Below are positions 24,501 through 33,135 of a stretch of DNA of 33,195 nt, in pieces; positions within the stretch are counted from its first letter, which is position 1, and each line of letters opens with the position of its first letter. The stretch comes from an uncultured Lachnospiraceae bacterium (GTDB taxonomy: Bacteria; Bacillota; Clostridia; Lachnospirales; Lachnospiraceae): assembly GCA_947382625.1 (NCBI GenBank), contig CANDAG010000041.1, positions 1 through 33,195 on the forward strand. The letters are read 5' to 3'. The notes under the pieces are model-generated. The model was given only the letters and a program-made list of their open reading frames with translations, searched no databases and was not told where the DNA came from. The translations under genes and the position numbers were made by a program.

Positions 24501-25984
24501 GCCCGCTTTGCTCTTTCCTCCAGTATTTCTGCGATCAGCACCCTCTCATCCATAGGGTATTTGACGCCTTCGATCTCCTGATAATCCTCGTGTCCTTTGC
24601 CTGCAAGGACGATGATATCTCCCGGCTGCCCATTGTCAATGGCGTAGGCAATGGCTTCCCTCCGGTCGCAGATGGTGATGTACCTGCCCTCTGTCCTGCT
24701 GATCCCGGTCCTGATATCCTCTATGATATCCTCCGGCTTTTCAAACCGGGGATTATCCGATGTTATGATGGTAAAATCCGCATAACGGCCGCTGACCTCT
24801 CCCATTTCAAAGCGGCGCAGCTTCGACCGGTTTCCTCCGCACCCGAAAAGGCACACCAGCCTTGCAGGATCATATTCCCTTAAGGTTGTCAGCAGACTTT
24901 TCAGGCTCATGGCATTATGGGCGTAATCGATCAAAAGGGTAAATTTATCGGATACCGGAACCATCTCGATCCTTCCCTTCACATGAGCACCTAAAAGGGC
25001 CTTCTGGATCTGAGAATTTTTGACCTTGAAATGCCTGCACACTGCAATGGCCGCCAATGCATTATAAATGCTGAAACGGCCGGGAGTGGGTACCTCCACC
25101 TCAAAGGGAAGCTTCCCGATGCCTCTTTCCATAACCTTGAACGCAATCCCCAGTTCTCCCGGTTTATTTACCAGCTCTATCTGATCTGCATAGAGATCTG
25201 CCCCCGGATCAAGGCCATAGGTTTCCACCTGGCAGGTATGACCCTTCAGCACTGCCTGGGTATGGACATCATCTCTGTTAACGATGCCCAGCCAGCATTG
25301 CCGGAACAAAAGCCCCTTGCATGCCTGATATTCTTCAAAATCCGCATGCTCGTTGGGTCCGATATGATCCGGCTCCAAATTGGTAAAGATACCGATCTCA
25401 AAGGTAAAGCCCTGTGTCCTGTGAAGCTTCAATCCCTGAGATGCCACCTCCATCACCACGATATCGCAACCCTCTTCCTCCATCTCCCTAAAATACTGCT
25501 GGAGCACAAAGGATTCCGGTGTGGTATTGCCCGCAGGGATATGCCTGTCACCAATAATGGTTTCAATGGTTCCCACAAGCCCCACCTTGTAGCCTGCCCG
25601 CTCTAAAATGGACTTGATCAGGTAGGTGGATGTGGTCTTTCCCTTGGTGCCGGTAATTCCTATTACCTTCAGCCGGTCTGCAGGATGCCCGAAGTAAGCC
25701 GCCGAAATAAAGGCCATGGCATACCTGCTGTCCTTCACCCTGATCACCGTTGTATCGCTCTCTGCCGGCAGCTCTACCTCCTCCTGCACTACAAGGGCGG
25801 CTGCACCCTTTAAGGCCGCCTCCGGGGCAAACTGATGGCCGTCTACCTGATAACCGCAGATACAGATAAACATGCATCCCGGTTTTATCTTACGGGAGTC
25901 ATAAACCACCTCTTTGATTTCTCTGTCCACAGTTCCTCTTACGCATTCCCAGTCAAAGCCGCTTAGCAATTCTCTACATTTCAT
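24497..25984 (-). CDS. murE: UDP-MurNAc-tripeptide synthetase MurE
   Basis: A 495-residue Mur ligase that adds the third amino acid to the peptidoglycan stem. ATP loop TGTKGKTT (111-118), a central domain with NLEPDHIGPNEHA and the probable carbamylated Lys223, and a C-terminal domain with IDYAHN. DNPR at 410-413 is the motif of meso-diaminopimelate-specific enzymes. It is the first gene of the 12-gene operon. In many dcw clusters murE lies after spoVD; here it sits 13 kb upstream of mraZ. GGAGG is 12 nt from ATG, rather far. Confidence 0.95.
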   Translation of the reverse strand: MKCRELLSGFDWECVRGTVDREIKEVVYDSRKIKPGCMFICICGYQVDGHQFAPEAALKGAAALVVQEEVELPAESDTTVIRVKDSRYAMAFISAAYFGHPADRLKVIGITGTKGKTTSTYLIKSILERAGYKVGLVGTIETIIGDRHIPAGNTTPESFVLQQYFREMEEEGCDIVVMEVASQGLKLHRTQGFTFEIGIFTNLEPDHIGPNEHADFEEYQACKGLLFRQCWLGIVNRDDVHTQAVLKGHTCQVETYGLDPGADLYADQIELVNKPGELGIAFKVMERGIGKLPFEVEVPTPGRFSIYNALAAIAVCRHFKVKNSQIQKALLGAHVKGRIEMVPVSDKFTLLIDYAHNAMSLKSLLTTLREYDPARLVCLFGCGGNRSKLRRFEMGEVSGRYADFTIITSDNPRFEKPEDIIEDIRTGISRTEGRYITICDRREAIAYAIDNGQPGDIIVLAGKGHEDYQEIEGVKYPMDERVLIAEILEERAKRA

Positions 25985-26055
25985 TTTTCACACTATCCTC
26001 CCTGCCCTGATCGGCAAAACAGCAACGGGCATTACAGAAATTTTTTCCTTATAAT

Positions 26056-26084
26056 AAAATAACACGATTGCGCGCTTTTTTCAA
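26056..26084 (-). promoter_or_regulatory. Candidate promoter of the murE operon
   Basis: On the minus strand TTGAAA (26079-26084), 17-bp spacer, TATTTT (26056-26061), giving a leader of about 65 nt. The -10 matches only four of six consensus bases. It lies in an AT-rich region. Confidence 0.4.
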
Positions 26085-26269
26085 TCTTCTTAAAATCCCA
26101 CTCCTGCTTGATACTATATGTTTCTAAATATTTTTGTTGTGCTTAATTTTTTGTTTAGAGCTTTTAAGATTTTTATCATAAATCGGACACATTTTATACA
26201 CAATTTTCTTTTATGATATTAATCAAGATAGTTGAACAACTCACTATCTCCCCCCTCATAAGAATGTGA
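26085..26269. other. AT-rich intergenic region, no gene seen
   Basis: Part of the 364-bp gap between murE and the sugar kinase. It is AT-rich with several T/A tracts and has no convincing ORF, RNA gene or repeat. It may supply upstream promoter elements for murE. Confidence 0.5.
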
Positions 26270-26296
26270 AAGCCTCCGGCATCCCCGGAGGCTTTT
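26270..26296 (-). terminator. Terminator after the sugar kinase gene
   Basis: GCCTCCGG (26272-26279) pairs with CCGGAGGC (26285-26292) across a 5-nt loop. A short A/T tract lies on both sides, so it may work in both directions. It lies about 55 nt after the kinase stop. Confidence 0.7.
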
Positions 26297-26348
26297 GCAT
26301 CATAAGGATGTCTGGCGAAGCCTGGCATCCGTTGATTACATATCCCTG

Positions 26349-27281
26349 TTACAGCCGGATGCTTTCCACCTCCGCCTTCTCCATCAGCTCCCCCGCAAGC
26401 GTCATGGGGATCACACCGTTTTCTAATGTGGCGGCGTTGGCCGCTGAAATGCCCACACAAAATTTCAGCATTTCTTCGTCATCCATCCCCTTCTGATATG
26501 CCATGGCAAATGCTGCAACCACGCTGTCTCCGCAGCCTACTGTGTTCAATGCATGCACCCCGGGGGCTTTGGCTCTCAGGATCTTTCCCTCCTTTACATA
26601 CAAAATCCCCTTCGCTCCCATAGATACAAGCACATGGGCAATCCCCTTTTCGTTCACTGATACCGCCGCTTCCGCTGTCTCGCGAAGACCCTGTATTTTT
26701 CTGTCTGTCAAAAACTCCAGCTCCTTTATATTAGGCTTGATCATAAAAGGCTTTGCCCCTATACTTTCCCTGAGGAAGATACCGCTGGTATCAAGGAGTA
26801 CCTTTTTTTCCCGTTTTGCGGCCCTGTGTATCAGATCGCGATAAATCCCGGGGGAAACACTTCCCGGCACACTGCCGGAAAGGATCACCAGCTCACAGTC
26901 TGTGATCCCTTTTTCATAGTCTGCCAAAAAGCAACGGATTTCTTCCTCTGTGATCTCCGGTCCCGGCTCCAAAAGCTCTGTCACATAACCGTCCTGAGAA
27001 AGAATATTCACGCTGCATCTGGTCTCCCCGGCCACAGGAGTAAACCGGCATTCCGCACCGATATCTGTCACATGATCCCTGATCAGCTCTCCGGAATATC
27101 CTCCCAAAAGGCCCAGTGTCCTTACCGGATACTCATACTGGCGCAGCACCTTGGCCACATTGACCCCTTTTCCTCCCGCCAGATTTCTGACGCTGTCCAT
27201 CCGGTTCACCTGTCCCGGAAGAAATCTTGTGCAGGTATATGTCTTATCCACTGCCGGATTTAATGTTACTGTTGCTATCAT
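26349..27281 (-). CDS. PfkB-family hexose-phosphate kinase (1-phosphofructokinase-like)
   Basis: A 310-residue ribokinase-fold sugar kinase, closest in pattern to FruK/LacC/PfkB. N-terminal MIATVTLNPAVDKTY and NLAGGKGVNVAKVL are the substrate-binding signatures. The C-terminal NTVGCGDSVVAAF holds the catalytic Asp and anion hole (Cys where Ala is more common). Start is the ATG at 27279-27281 with GGAGG 5 nt before it; the longer open frame runs into recJ. Only 16 nt separate it from recJ, and no fru PTS or regulator genes are nearby, so the exact sugar (fructose-1-phosphate, tagatose-6-phosphate or other) is unresolved. Confidence 0.85.
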   Translation of the reverse strand: MIATVTLNPAVDKTYTCTRFLPGQVNRMDSVRNLAGGKGVNVAKVLRQYEYPVRTLGLLGGYSGELIRDHVTDIGAECRFTPVAGETRCSVNILSQDGYVTELLEPGPEITEEEIRCFLADYEKGITDCELVILSGSVPGSVSPGIYRDLIHRAAKREKKVLLDTSGIFLRESIGAKPFMIKPNIKELEFLTDRKIQGLRETAEAAVSVNEKGIAHVLVSMGAKGILYVKEGKILRAKAPGVHALNTVGCGDSVVAAFAMAYQKGMDDEEMLKFCVGISAANAATLENGVIPMTLAGELMEKAEVESIRL

Positions 27282-27297
27282 ATTGCCCTCCTTTCTG

Positions 27298-29085
27298 TTA
27301 ACAATAGTGCTGCATGACAAACTGCAGGGTCTGCCTGCCTGCAAAGGAATTGATCTCCGGATAATAGGCTATGCTGACAGACGCTCTCCCCGGCCGGATG
27401 CCGCCTTCGTAGATCGTCCGGACCGTGTCCTCCCCGAAACGCTCTGCAAGAAAGCGGTCAAACTCCTCCAGATCACCGAAATAGATCATTTCGTAGCTTT
27501 TGCCCTCCTCATCTGCGATCCGGTATTTCCCCACGTTTCTGTTCTTGCCTAATTTTCTGCCCGATATGATGCTGATCCCCTTCCTTGCAAATAAAGGCCT
27601 GGGATTTCCTGTCCCGTAGGGGGCCAGAAGGGAAAGCTCCTTCACAAAATCTATGGATGCGTAAGAAAGGGGCATGGGAACATCAATATGTACCACCTCC
27701 TGGAAATCCTCTGCGGTGAGCCGGCAGTTCTCATTCAGTCTCCTGCGGAAGATATCGATGGTGTCTTCTCCTGCCATGGAAAGTCCTGCCGCCATCTTGT
27801 GACCGCCGTATCTTGTAAAAAGCTCCTTACAGGCGGTAATCTCCTCATACATATGATAAGCCTCTATGGATCGTCCGCTGCCCTTGACCCCTTCCTCGCC
27901 CTTCGTGAGCACAAAGGTGGGTTTCCCGTATTTTTCCCTGACTCTCCCGGCAATGATCCCCGCCAGGCTTTCGTGGCAGTCGGGAAGATAGATCACAAGT
28001 ACCCGATCCTTTCCAATCCCTGTATTTTCCACTGCGGCAATAGCCTGCTCCAGACCTTCCTCCGTCATCTGCTTGCGACTGTCATTTAGGCTTTTCAGAT
28101 CCCCGGCAGCAGTGACCGCTTCCTTCCAGTCCCTGGAATCGAATAACTCAAGCGCCCGCTTCGCCGTATCCAGCCTCCCTGTGGCATTTAAACAGGGGCC
28201 GATCACAAAGCCTGCATGATAGGGGGTAAGCTCCTTCTCCTCAATACCGTTAACCACCAAAAGGGCCTTAAGTCCCTGATTTTTCGTCCTTGCCATAAGC
28301 TCCAGTCCCTTTTTCACAAGGATGCGGTTTTCGTCCTTCAGCTCCATCACATCACAGACCGTGGCAAGGGCTCCAAAGGTAAGCATCTGCTCCCAAATCT
28401 CCTCCCTGCTCATACCTCCTTCAGGTTCTTTCCGGTCAAGAAGCACCTGGATCAGCTTAAGCGCTACCACTGCGCCACAGATCTGTTTAAATGGATATCC
28501 GCATTCCGGCTGCTTGGGATCCACTACCGCATCCGCCTCCGGCAAAAGGTATGTCCTCTCCCCTGTCTCTGACTCTTCGTAAGGAATCTCATGATGGTCT
28601 GTTACCACCACTGTCATTCCCATATCCCTGGCCATCTGTATCTGAGCCGCTGCTGCAATCCCGTTATCACAGGTAATGATGGTGTCGATCCCGTCCTTTG
28701 CTGCCGCCTCGATCAGATGATCGTTCAGCCCGTACCCGTCCTTCTGCCTGTGCGGAATCACCGTATCCACTCTGCCTCCTATAGCCCGGATCCCCAAAAG
28801 CAGGATATAGGTGGAGCAGATCCCATCCACATCATAGTCCCCTATGATCCGAATCGGCTTTTGTTCCTTCACCTTTTGAAGAACGATCTCCGCCGCCCTC
28901 TCCATGCCCTTAAGAAGCAACGGGTCGTGGAGATCACTCAGATCCCCATGAAGATATTTTTCAATCTGCTCATCCCCTGTTATATCCCGGTTCCGCATGA
29001 TACGGGCCAGTACCGGGGAAATATGATATTTCTGTGCAATCCCGTCAAAATCTGCCTTCTTGGCAGCTACCATCCATCGTGCCAT
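27298..29085 (-). CDS. recJ: Single-strand-specific exonuclease RecJ
   Basis: A 595-residue 5'-3' ssDNA exonuclease for recombination and mismatch/base-excision repair. The DHH phosphoesterase motifs are present: GDYDVDG with Asp near 83-88, VVTDHHE near 158-161, and DHHA1-domain GGHKMAAGLS. A C-terminal OB-like domain follows. Start MARWMVAAKK is preceded by AGGAGGG; the open frame continues 14 codons upstream without a ribosome site. It is followed after 16 nt by the PfkB-type kinase gene. Confidence 0.94.
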   Translation of the reverse strand: MARWMVAAKKADFDGIAQKYHISPVLARIMRNRDITGDEQIEKYLHGDLSDLHDPLLLKGMERAAEIVLQKVKEQKPIRIIGDYDVDGICSTYILLLGIRAIGGRVDTVIPHRQKDGYGLNDHLIEAAAKDGIDTIITCDNGIAAAAQIQMARDMGMTVVVTDHHEIPYEESETGERTYLLPEADAVVDPKQPECGYPFKQICGAVVALKLIQVLLDRKEPEGGMSREEIWEQMLTFGALATVCDVMELKDENRILVKKGLELMARTKNQGLKALLVVNGIEEKELTPYHAGFVIGPCLNATGRLDTAKRALELFDSRDWKEAVTAAGDLKSLNDSRKQMTEEGLEQAIAAVENTGIGKDRVLVIYLPDCHESLAGIIAGRVREKYGKPTFVLTKGEEGVKGSGRSIEAYHMYEEITACKELFTRYGGHKMAAGLSMAGEDTIDIFRRRLNENCRLTAEDFQEVVHIDVPMPLSYASIDFVKELSLLAPYGTGNPRPLFARKGISIISGRKLGKNRNVGKYRIADEEGKSYEMIYFGDLEEFDRFLAERFGEDTVRTIYEGGIRPGRASVSIAYYPEINSFAGRQTLQFVMQHYC

Positions 29086-29113
29086 TGTCCCTCCTGCTTT
29101 CGGATATACCGGA

Positions 29114-29164
29114 AGAAAGCGTTCCAAGTACAGCCCTGTGCCGCTTTAGAACGCTTTCTTTTTG
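29114..29164. terminator. Hairpin between secDF and recJ
   Basis: AGAAAGCGTTC (29114-29124) pairs with GAACGCTTTCT (29149-29159), 11 bp perfect, 24-nt loop. The T run is stronger on the plus strand (29156-29163); on the minus strand it is only CTTTCTT. It probably ends the scfA-scfB-secDF transcript and blocks opposing transcription. Confidence 0.65.
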
Positions 29165-29223
29165 TCCATTGTTTATTTGCTCTCTTTCCACAGACGGCTG
29201 CAGACAGGCTCATGATCCTTCTT

Positions 29224-31476
29224 TTATGAAGCCTTCTGAGGAAATACCTTTCTTAAGATCAGCCACAATGCTCCCGTAATGCATATGGAGGAGTAGGTTC
29301 CGCACAGGATACCGGCCATCAGAGGCAGTGCAAACTCCTTCACGGAAGAAACGCCGAATGCATACAGCGCTGCTACCATAATAAATGTGGTCAGCGATGT
29401 AAAGATACTCCTGGTCAGGGTCTGGGTAATACTTCCGTTTACCATATCCTCCAGGGAATCGCCTTTTCCCATACTGTGCATGTTCTCACGGATACGGTCA
29501 AAGATAACAATGGTGGCATTGATGGAATAACCCACAATGGTCAGCATACATGCAATAAATGTAGTTCCCACGGATACCTTCACGATCGCATAAAACGCAA
29601 GCACCACCAAAACATCGTGGAGCAGGGCGATCACTGAGCTGGCGCCGAAACGGATATCCTTAAACCGGAACCAGATATATACCAGCATACACAGCGTGGC
29701 AACGATCACTGCCACCACTGCATCGGATTTCATTTCATTGCTGATGGTAGAGCTGATGGTTTCTGTGGTGATCTTCTCCGCATCCGCTTCAAAATTCTCA
29801 ACCATTGCATTCTTGAATGCATCTCTCTCATCAGTATTCAGGGACCTGGTCTTAAAGATCACCTCATTAGTCCCCTCGATCTTCTGGGTCTGAACATTAC
29901 TGTCTCCCGTAATGCCTTCGATCAGCGGTACTGCCTTAGAATCAATATCTGCCAGAGACATATCCTCATTGAAGGTCACATTGGTAGAAGTACCTCCTAC
30001 AAATTCAAGGCTGTAATTTAAAGCTCCGCCGGTCTGGGACTTATTGATTCCCATGAACACAAAGCCTGCCAGAATTGCCGCAATGGAAATTCCGAAAAAG
30101 ACGGTTCTCCTGGAAGTAAAGTGCAACGCCTTCCTCTCCTTAGCAGCGCCGTAAAGCTTCTGGCTCTGCAGCCCGATGGCATAGAAGGATTTCATCAGCA
30201 GCTTGGTGATGACCATGGCTGTAAACATGGAAAGCACGATACCCAAGGCCAGAGTAGCCGCGAATCCTTTAATGGTACCTGAGCCTAATACACCAAGCAC
30301 TGCCGCGGCGATCAGGGTTGTCACGTTTCCGTCCACAATTGCAGAAGTTGCCTTCTTATATCCGATATCAATGGCGGACTTCACACTCTTACCCTTCGCG
30401 ATCTCCTCTCTGATACGTGCAAAGATGATCACGTTGGCGTCTACCGCCATACCAATAGAAAGGATGATACCTGCAATACCGGGCAGAGTCAGGGTGATCT
30501 CAAAAGCATCCAGCAGGATAATGATCAGCTCTATATACAGAGCAAGAGCAAGGCTGGCAGCTACCCCTGAAAGATAATAAACCGCTATCATAAATACTAC
30601 GATCACTGCAAAACCAACGGCAGCGGCTTTGATGCTGGTGGAGATGGCCTCCTCGCCAAGCTGCGCTCCCACGATCTTGGAATGCAATTCTTCAAGCTCT
30701 AACTTAAGTCCACCGATACGGATGGTAGATGCAAGCTGCTGTGCCTCCTCAAAGGTAAAGTTACCTGTGATCTGAGCCTGTCCGTCTGTGATGGCGGAAT
30801 TAACATTAGGAGCACTTATGATGGAGCCGTCATAATAAATACCGATGGACTCGCCATTCTGCAGTGCTTTCGTGGTGGCATCCGCAAATTTAGTGGTTCC
30901 TTCCTCTGTCATGGACAGCTCCACTACAAATTCACTGTTCTGCATATCATTGCTGGTGGAGCCTGCCTGTGCATTTTTGACATCGGTACCTACTAATACA
31001 ATGGAACCCTCTTCTTCTAACTCCTCAATGGTCTTATACATGGTATAGACAGGTCTTCCGTCATTTCCCATGCCAAGGATCTGATAGTTTAAATTTCCTT
31101 CCGGATCATGCTCTGCTATAAAGTACAGAGAACCGGGCTTCCCCAATTCCTCAAGGATCGCATTGGCATCCGATACGCCGGGGATCTCGATATTGATCCG
31201 GTCACTCCCCTCCTGATACACCACTGCCTCTGTGCTATAGCCCTCTACACGCTTCTGCAGCTTGTAAATAGTATCTGCCATATCCTCACTGCTGGGATTT
31301 TCGTCTCCTACTACCTGATAGGTAATGCTTACACCGCCCTCTAAGTCAAGTCCCAGATTGATACTGGACGCTGAACCTGACCCGTCCGGCCCGAATCCCA
31401 CTGCGGCAGTATATCCAAAACCGCCCAGCAACAGCAAAAATACAAGCAGAGTGATAATTGCCCTATTCTTTTTCAT
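29224..31476 (-). CDS. secDF: Fused SecDF protein-export subunit
   Basis: A 750-residue fusion of SecD (about 1-430) and SecF (about 450-750), which uses the proton motive force to pull exported proteins through SecYEG. LGLDLEGGVSITY (about 42-54) is the SecD D1 motif. The large extracytoplasmic P1 domain follows, then the SecD membrane block (IGMAVDANVIIFARIREE). The SecF part begins after KALHFTSRRTVFFGIS and has YSINATIVIFDRIRE. Twelve transmembrane helices are expected. The start overlaps the scfB stop by 14 nt. Fused SecDF is found in many Firmicutes. Confidence 0.96.
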   Translation of the reverse strand: MKKNRAIITLLVFLLLLGGFGYTAAVGFGPDGSGSASSINLGLDLEGGVSITYQVVGDENPSSEDMADTIYKLQKRVEGYSTEAVVYQEGSDRINIEIPGVSDANAILEELGKPGSLYFIAEHDPEGNLNYQILGMGNDGRPVYTMYKTIEELEEEGSIVLVGTDVKNAQAGSTSNDMQNSEFVVELSMTEEGTTKFADATTKALQNGESIGIYYDGSIISAPNVNSAITDGQAQITGNFTFEEAQQLASTIRIGGLKLELEELHSKIVGAQLGEEAISTSIKAAAVGFAVIVVFMIAVYYLSGVAASLALALYIELIIILLDAFEITLTLPGIAGIILSIGMAVDANVIIFARIREEIAKGKSVKSAIDIGYKKATSAIVDGNVTTLIAAAVLGVLGSGTIKGFAATLALGIVLSMFTAMVITKLLMKSFYAIGLQSQKLYGAAKERKALHFTSRRTVFFGISIAAILAGFVFMGINKSQTGGALNYSLEFVGGTSTNVTFNEDMSLADIDSKAVPLIEGITGDSNVQTQKIEGTNEVIFKTRSLNTDERDAFKNAMVENFEADAEKITTETISSTISNEMKSDAVVAVIVATLCMLVYIWFRFKDIRFGASSVIALLHDVLVVLAFYAIVKVSVGTTFIACMLTIVGYSINATIVIFDRIRENMHSMGKGDSLEDMVNGSITQTLTRSIFTSLTTFIMVAALYAFGVSSVKEFALPLMAGILCGTYSSICITGALWLILRKVFPQKAS

Positions 31477-32872
31477 TGCTTTCTTCTCCTTCTGCTTCGG
31501 CCAAAGCCGCTTTTATCATGATTGCACATTCAATACGCTTTTTTTGTAATTCACATCCAAGCTCATAGGCGTCATTAATGTGTCCGTGGAACTGATAGGA
31601 ATTGGCTGCGCAGCCGCCGCTGCAGTAAAACCTTGCAAAACAGCTCCTGCACTTTTCTTTGGCATAGACATTGCAGGTCTTAAACTCATCCCTGATATCT
31701 GTCCTGGTAATCCCTTCCTCCACATTTCCCATAAGAAATTCTTCCATACCAACAAACTGATGGCAGGGATAAAAATCTCCCCAGGGCGTTACGGCCAGAT
31801 ACTCTGTTCCTGAGCCGCATCCGGAAAGCCTCTTGGCAACACAAGGCCCACCTTGTAAGTCTATCATAAAATGGAAGAAATTAACACCCCTTCCTTCTTT
31901 ACTTCTTTTTAGAAGCTCTGCCGCCAGCCTGTCGTATTCCTCAAGGATCACAGGGATGTCCTCCTCCCTGAGCGCGTAGTCTTCCTCAGGGGAGGCTACC
32001 ACCGGCTCCACAGAGATCTGCTTAAAGCCCAAATCCGCCAGATGCATTACATCTTTAGAAAAATCCAGATTGTTTCTGGTAAAGGTTCCCCTCACATAAT
32101 AATTCATCTGATCCCGGCTCTCTGCCACCTTTAAAAACTTAGGGACAATGGTGTCGTAGCTTCCCTGGCCTCCTCTGTGAGGGCGCATAAGATCATTGAT
32201 CTCCTTCCGGCCATCGATGCTCAAAACGATATTAGCCATCTCCCGGTTGGCGAACTCCATGATCTCGTCGTTTAAAAGAATGCCATTGGTGGTTAATGTA
32301 AAACGGAATTTTTTGTGGTAGGGTTCTTCAAGGCTTCTGCCGTATGCCACCAGATCCTTGACCACCTGCCAGTTCATAAGCGGCTCTCCGCCAAAAAAGT
32401 CCACCTCCAGATTTACCCGGTTTCCGGAATTCCGAACCAGGAAATCCAGTGCCTTCTTTCCTACTTCAAAGCTCATAAGAGCACGTCTGCCATGATACTC
32501 CCCTTCCTCTGCAAAGCAATATTTGCAGGCCAGGTTACAGTCGTGGGCAATATGAAGACACAGGGCCTTCACCACCGTCTCCCTCTTCTTAAAGTCCATG
32601 ATATAGTTTTCGTAGAGATCGGGGGCAAAAAGCATCTCCGCTTCCTTCAGCTCCAGGATCTGTGAAAGAGCATCCCGGATATCCTCTGCAGAATAACGCG
32701 CTCCAAGAGCCCGCTCCATCCCGTCCTTCATCTCTCCCTCTGTCTGTCCGGCCTTTAAGGCTTCCTCCACCAAAGGGATCAGATCATATACCACATCATC
32801 CACCACATGGACAGAACCGCTGTTCACGTCCAGGACGATGTTATAGCCATTGTTTTTGTACTGATGTATCAC
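31463..32872 (-). CDS. scfB: SCIFF peptide thioether maturase (radical SAM/SPASM)
   Basis: A 469-residue radical SAM enzyme that installs thioether cross-links in the Cys-rich SCIFF peptide. An N-terminal peptide-recognition (RRE-like) region precedes the SAM cluster motif CNLACKYC (Cys112, 116, 119) and FFGGEPLMNW. The C-terminal SPASM region has many Cys residues binding auxiliary Fe-S clusters (GCGSGTEYLAVTPWGDFYPC, CNVYAKEKCRSCFARFYCSGGC). Translation starts at GTG with GAAAGGA about 9 nt before it. That ribosome site is one copy of the 8-bp duplication flanking the adjacent MITE-like insertion. The substrate gene scfA lies just upstream. Confidence 0.94.
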   Translation of the reverse strand: MIHQYKNNGYNIVLDVNSGSVHVVDDVVYDLIPLVEEALKAGQTEGEMKDGMERALGARYSAEDIRDALSQILELKEAEMLFAPDLYENYIMDFKKRETVVKALCLHIAHDCNLACKYCFAEEGEYHGRRALMSFEVGKKALDFLVRNSGNRVNLEVDFFGGEPLMNWQVVKDLVAYGRSLEEPYHKKFRFTLTTNGILLNDEIMEFANREMANIVLSIDGRKEINDLMRPHRGGQGSYDTIVPKFLKVAESRDQMNYYVRGTFTRNNLDFSKDVMHLADLGFKQISVEPVVASPEEDYALREEDIPVILEEYDRLAAELLKRSKEGRGVNFFHFMIDLQGGPCVAKRLSGCGSGTEYLAVTPWGDFYPCHQFVGMEEFLMGNVEEGITRTDIRDEFKTCNVYAKEKCRSCFARFYCSGGCAANSYQFHGHINDAYELGCELQKKRIECAIMIKAALAEAEGEESNEKE

Positions 32873-32888
32873 TTGTCTTAATCCTTTC

Positions 32889-33020
32889 GTAACTGTTCAG
32901 TGCCTTCACAGTTACATGCAAAAATCCATCTAAAATCGCCTTCGGCGATGGGATTTTTGCACTCTTGAATCATTTTCTCACGGTCTGCGCAGTAGATGCG
33001 CAGACCTTCTGAACAGTTGC
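32889..33020. mobile_element. 132-bp MITE-like insertion between scfA and scfB
   Basis: Ends are inverted repeats GTAACTGTTCAG (32889-32900) and CTGAACAGTTGC (33009-33020), 11 of 12 matching. They are flanked by the direct repeat ATCCTTTC (32881-32888 and 33021-33028), an 8-bp target duplication. The interior is nested hairpins: GTAACTGT/ACAGTTAC; GCAAAAATCC/GGATTTTTGC with ATCGCC/GGCGAT; and GGTCTGCGCA/TGCGCAGACC (32982-33006). It has no ORF. Mobilisation by a transposase in trans is inferred; ISL3- and IS256-type elements make about 8-bp duplications. Confidence 0.75.
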
Positions 33021-33034
33021 ATCCTTTCAACATA

Positions 33035-33111
33035 TGCTGCAAAGCAGGCTTATCAGCGAATGCCGCAAAGCGGCTTATCGCAGAATAAGCAGCGGCAGAA
33101 GCCGCTGCTTA
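33035..33111 (-). repeat. Hairpin and tandem-repeat cluster downstream of scfA
   Basis: There is a perfect 11-bp stem with a 4-nt loop (33086-33096 with 33101-33111, TAAGCAGCGGC). Two imperfect tandem copies of TGCYGCAAAGC-GGCTTATC (33035-33054 and 33061-33079) each form a small hairpin. There is no T run, so this is more likely an RNA stabiliser or partial attenuator separating the abundant peptide from its enzyme than a full terminator. Confidence 0.6.
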
Positions 33112-33135
33112 CATACACTATCCTGGTTTCCTGCT

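Noticed and set aside
33035-33111. CRISPR array
   Set aside because: Only two imperfect copies without regular unique spacers; they are hairpin-forming repeats.
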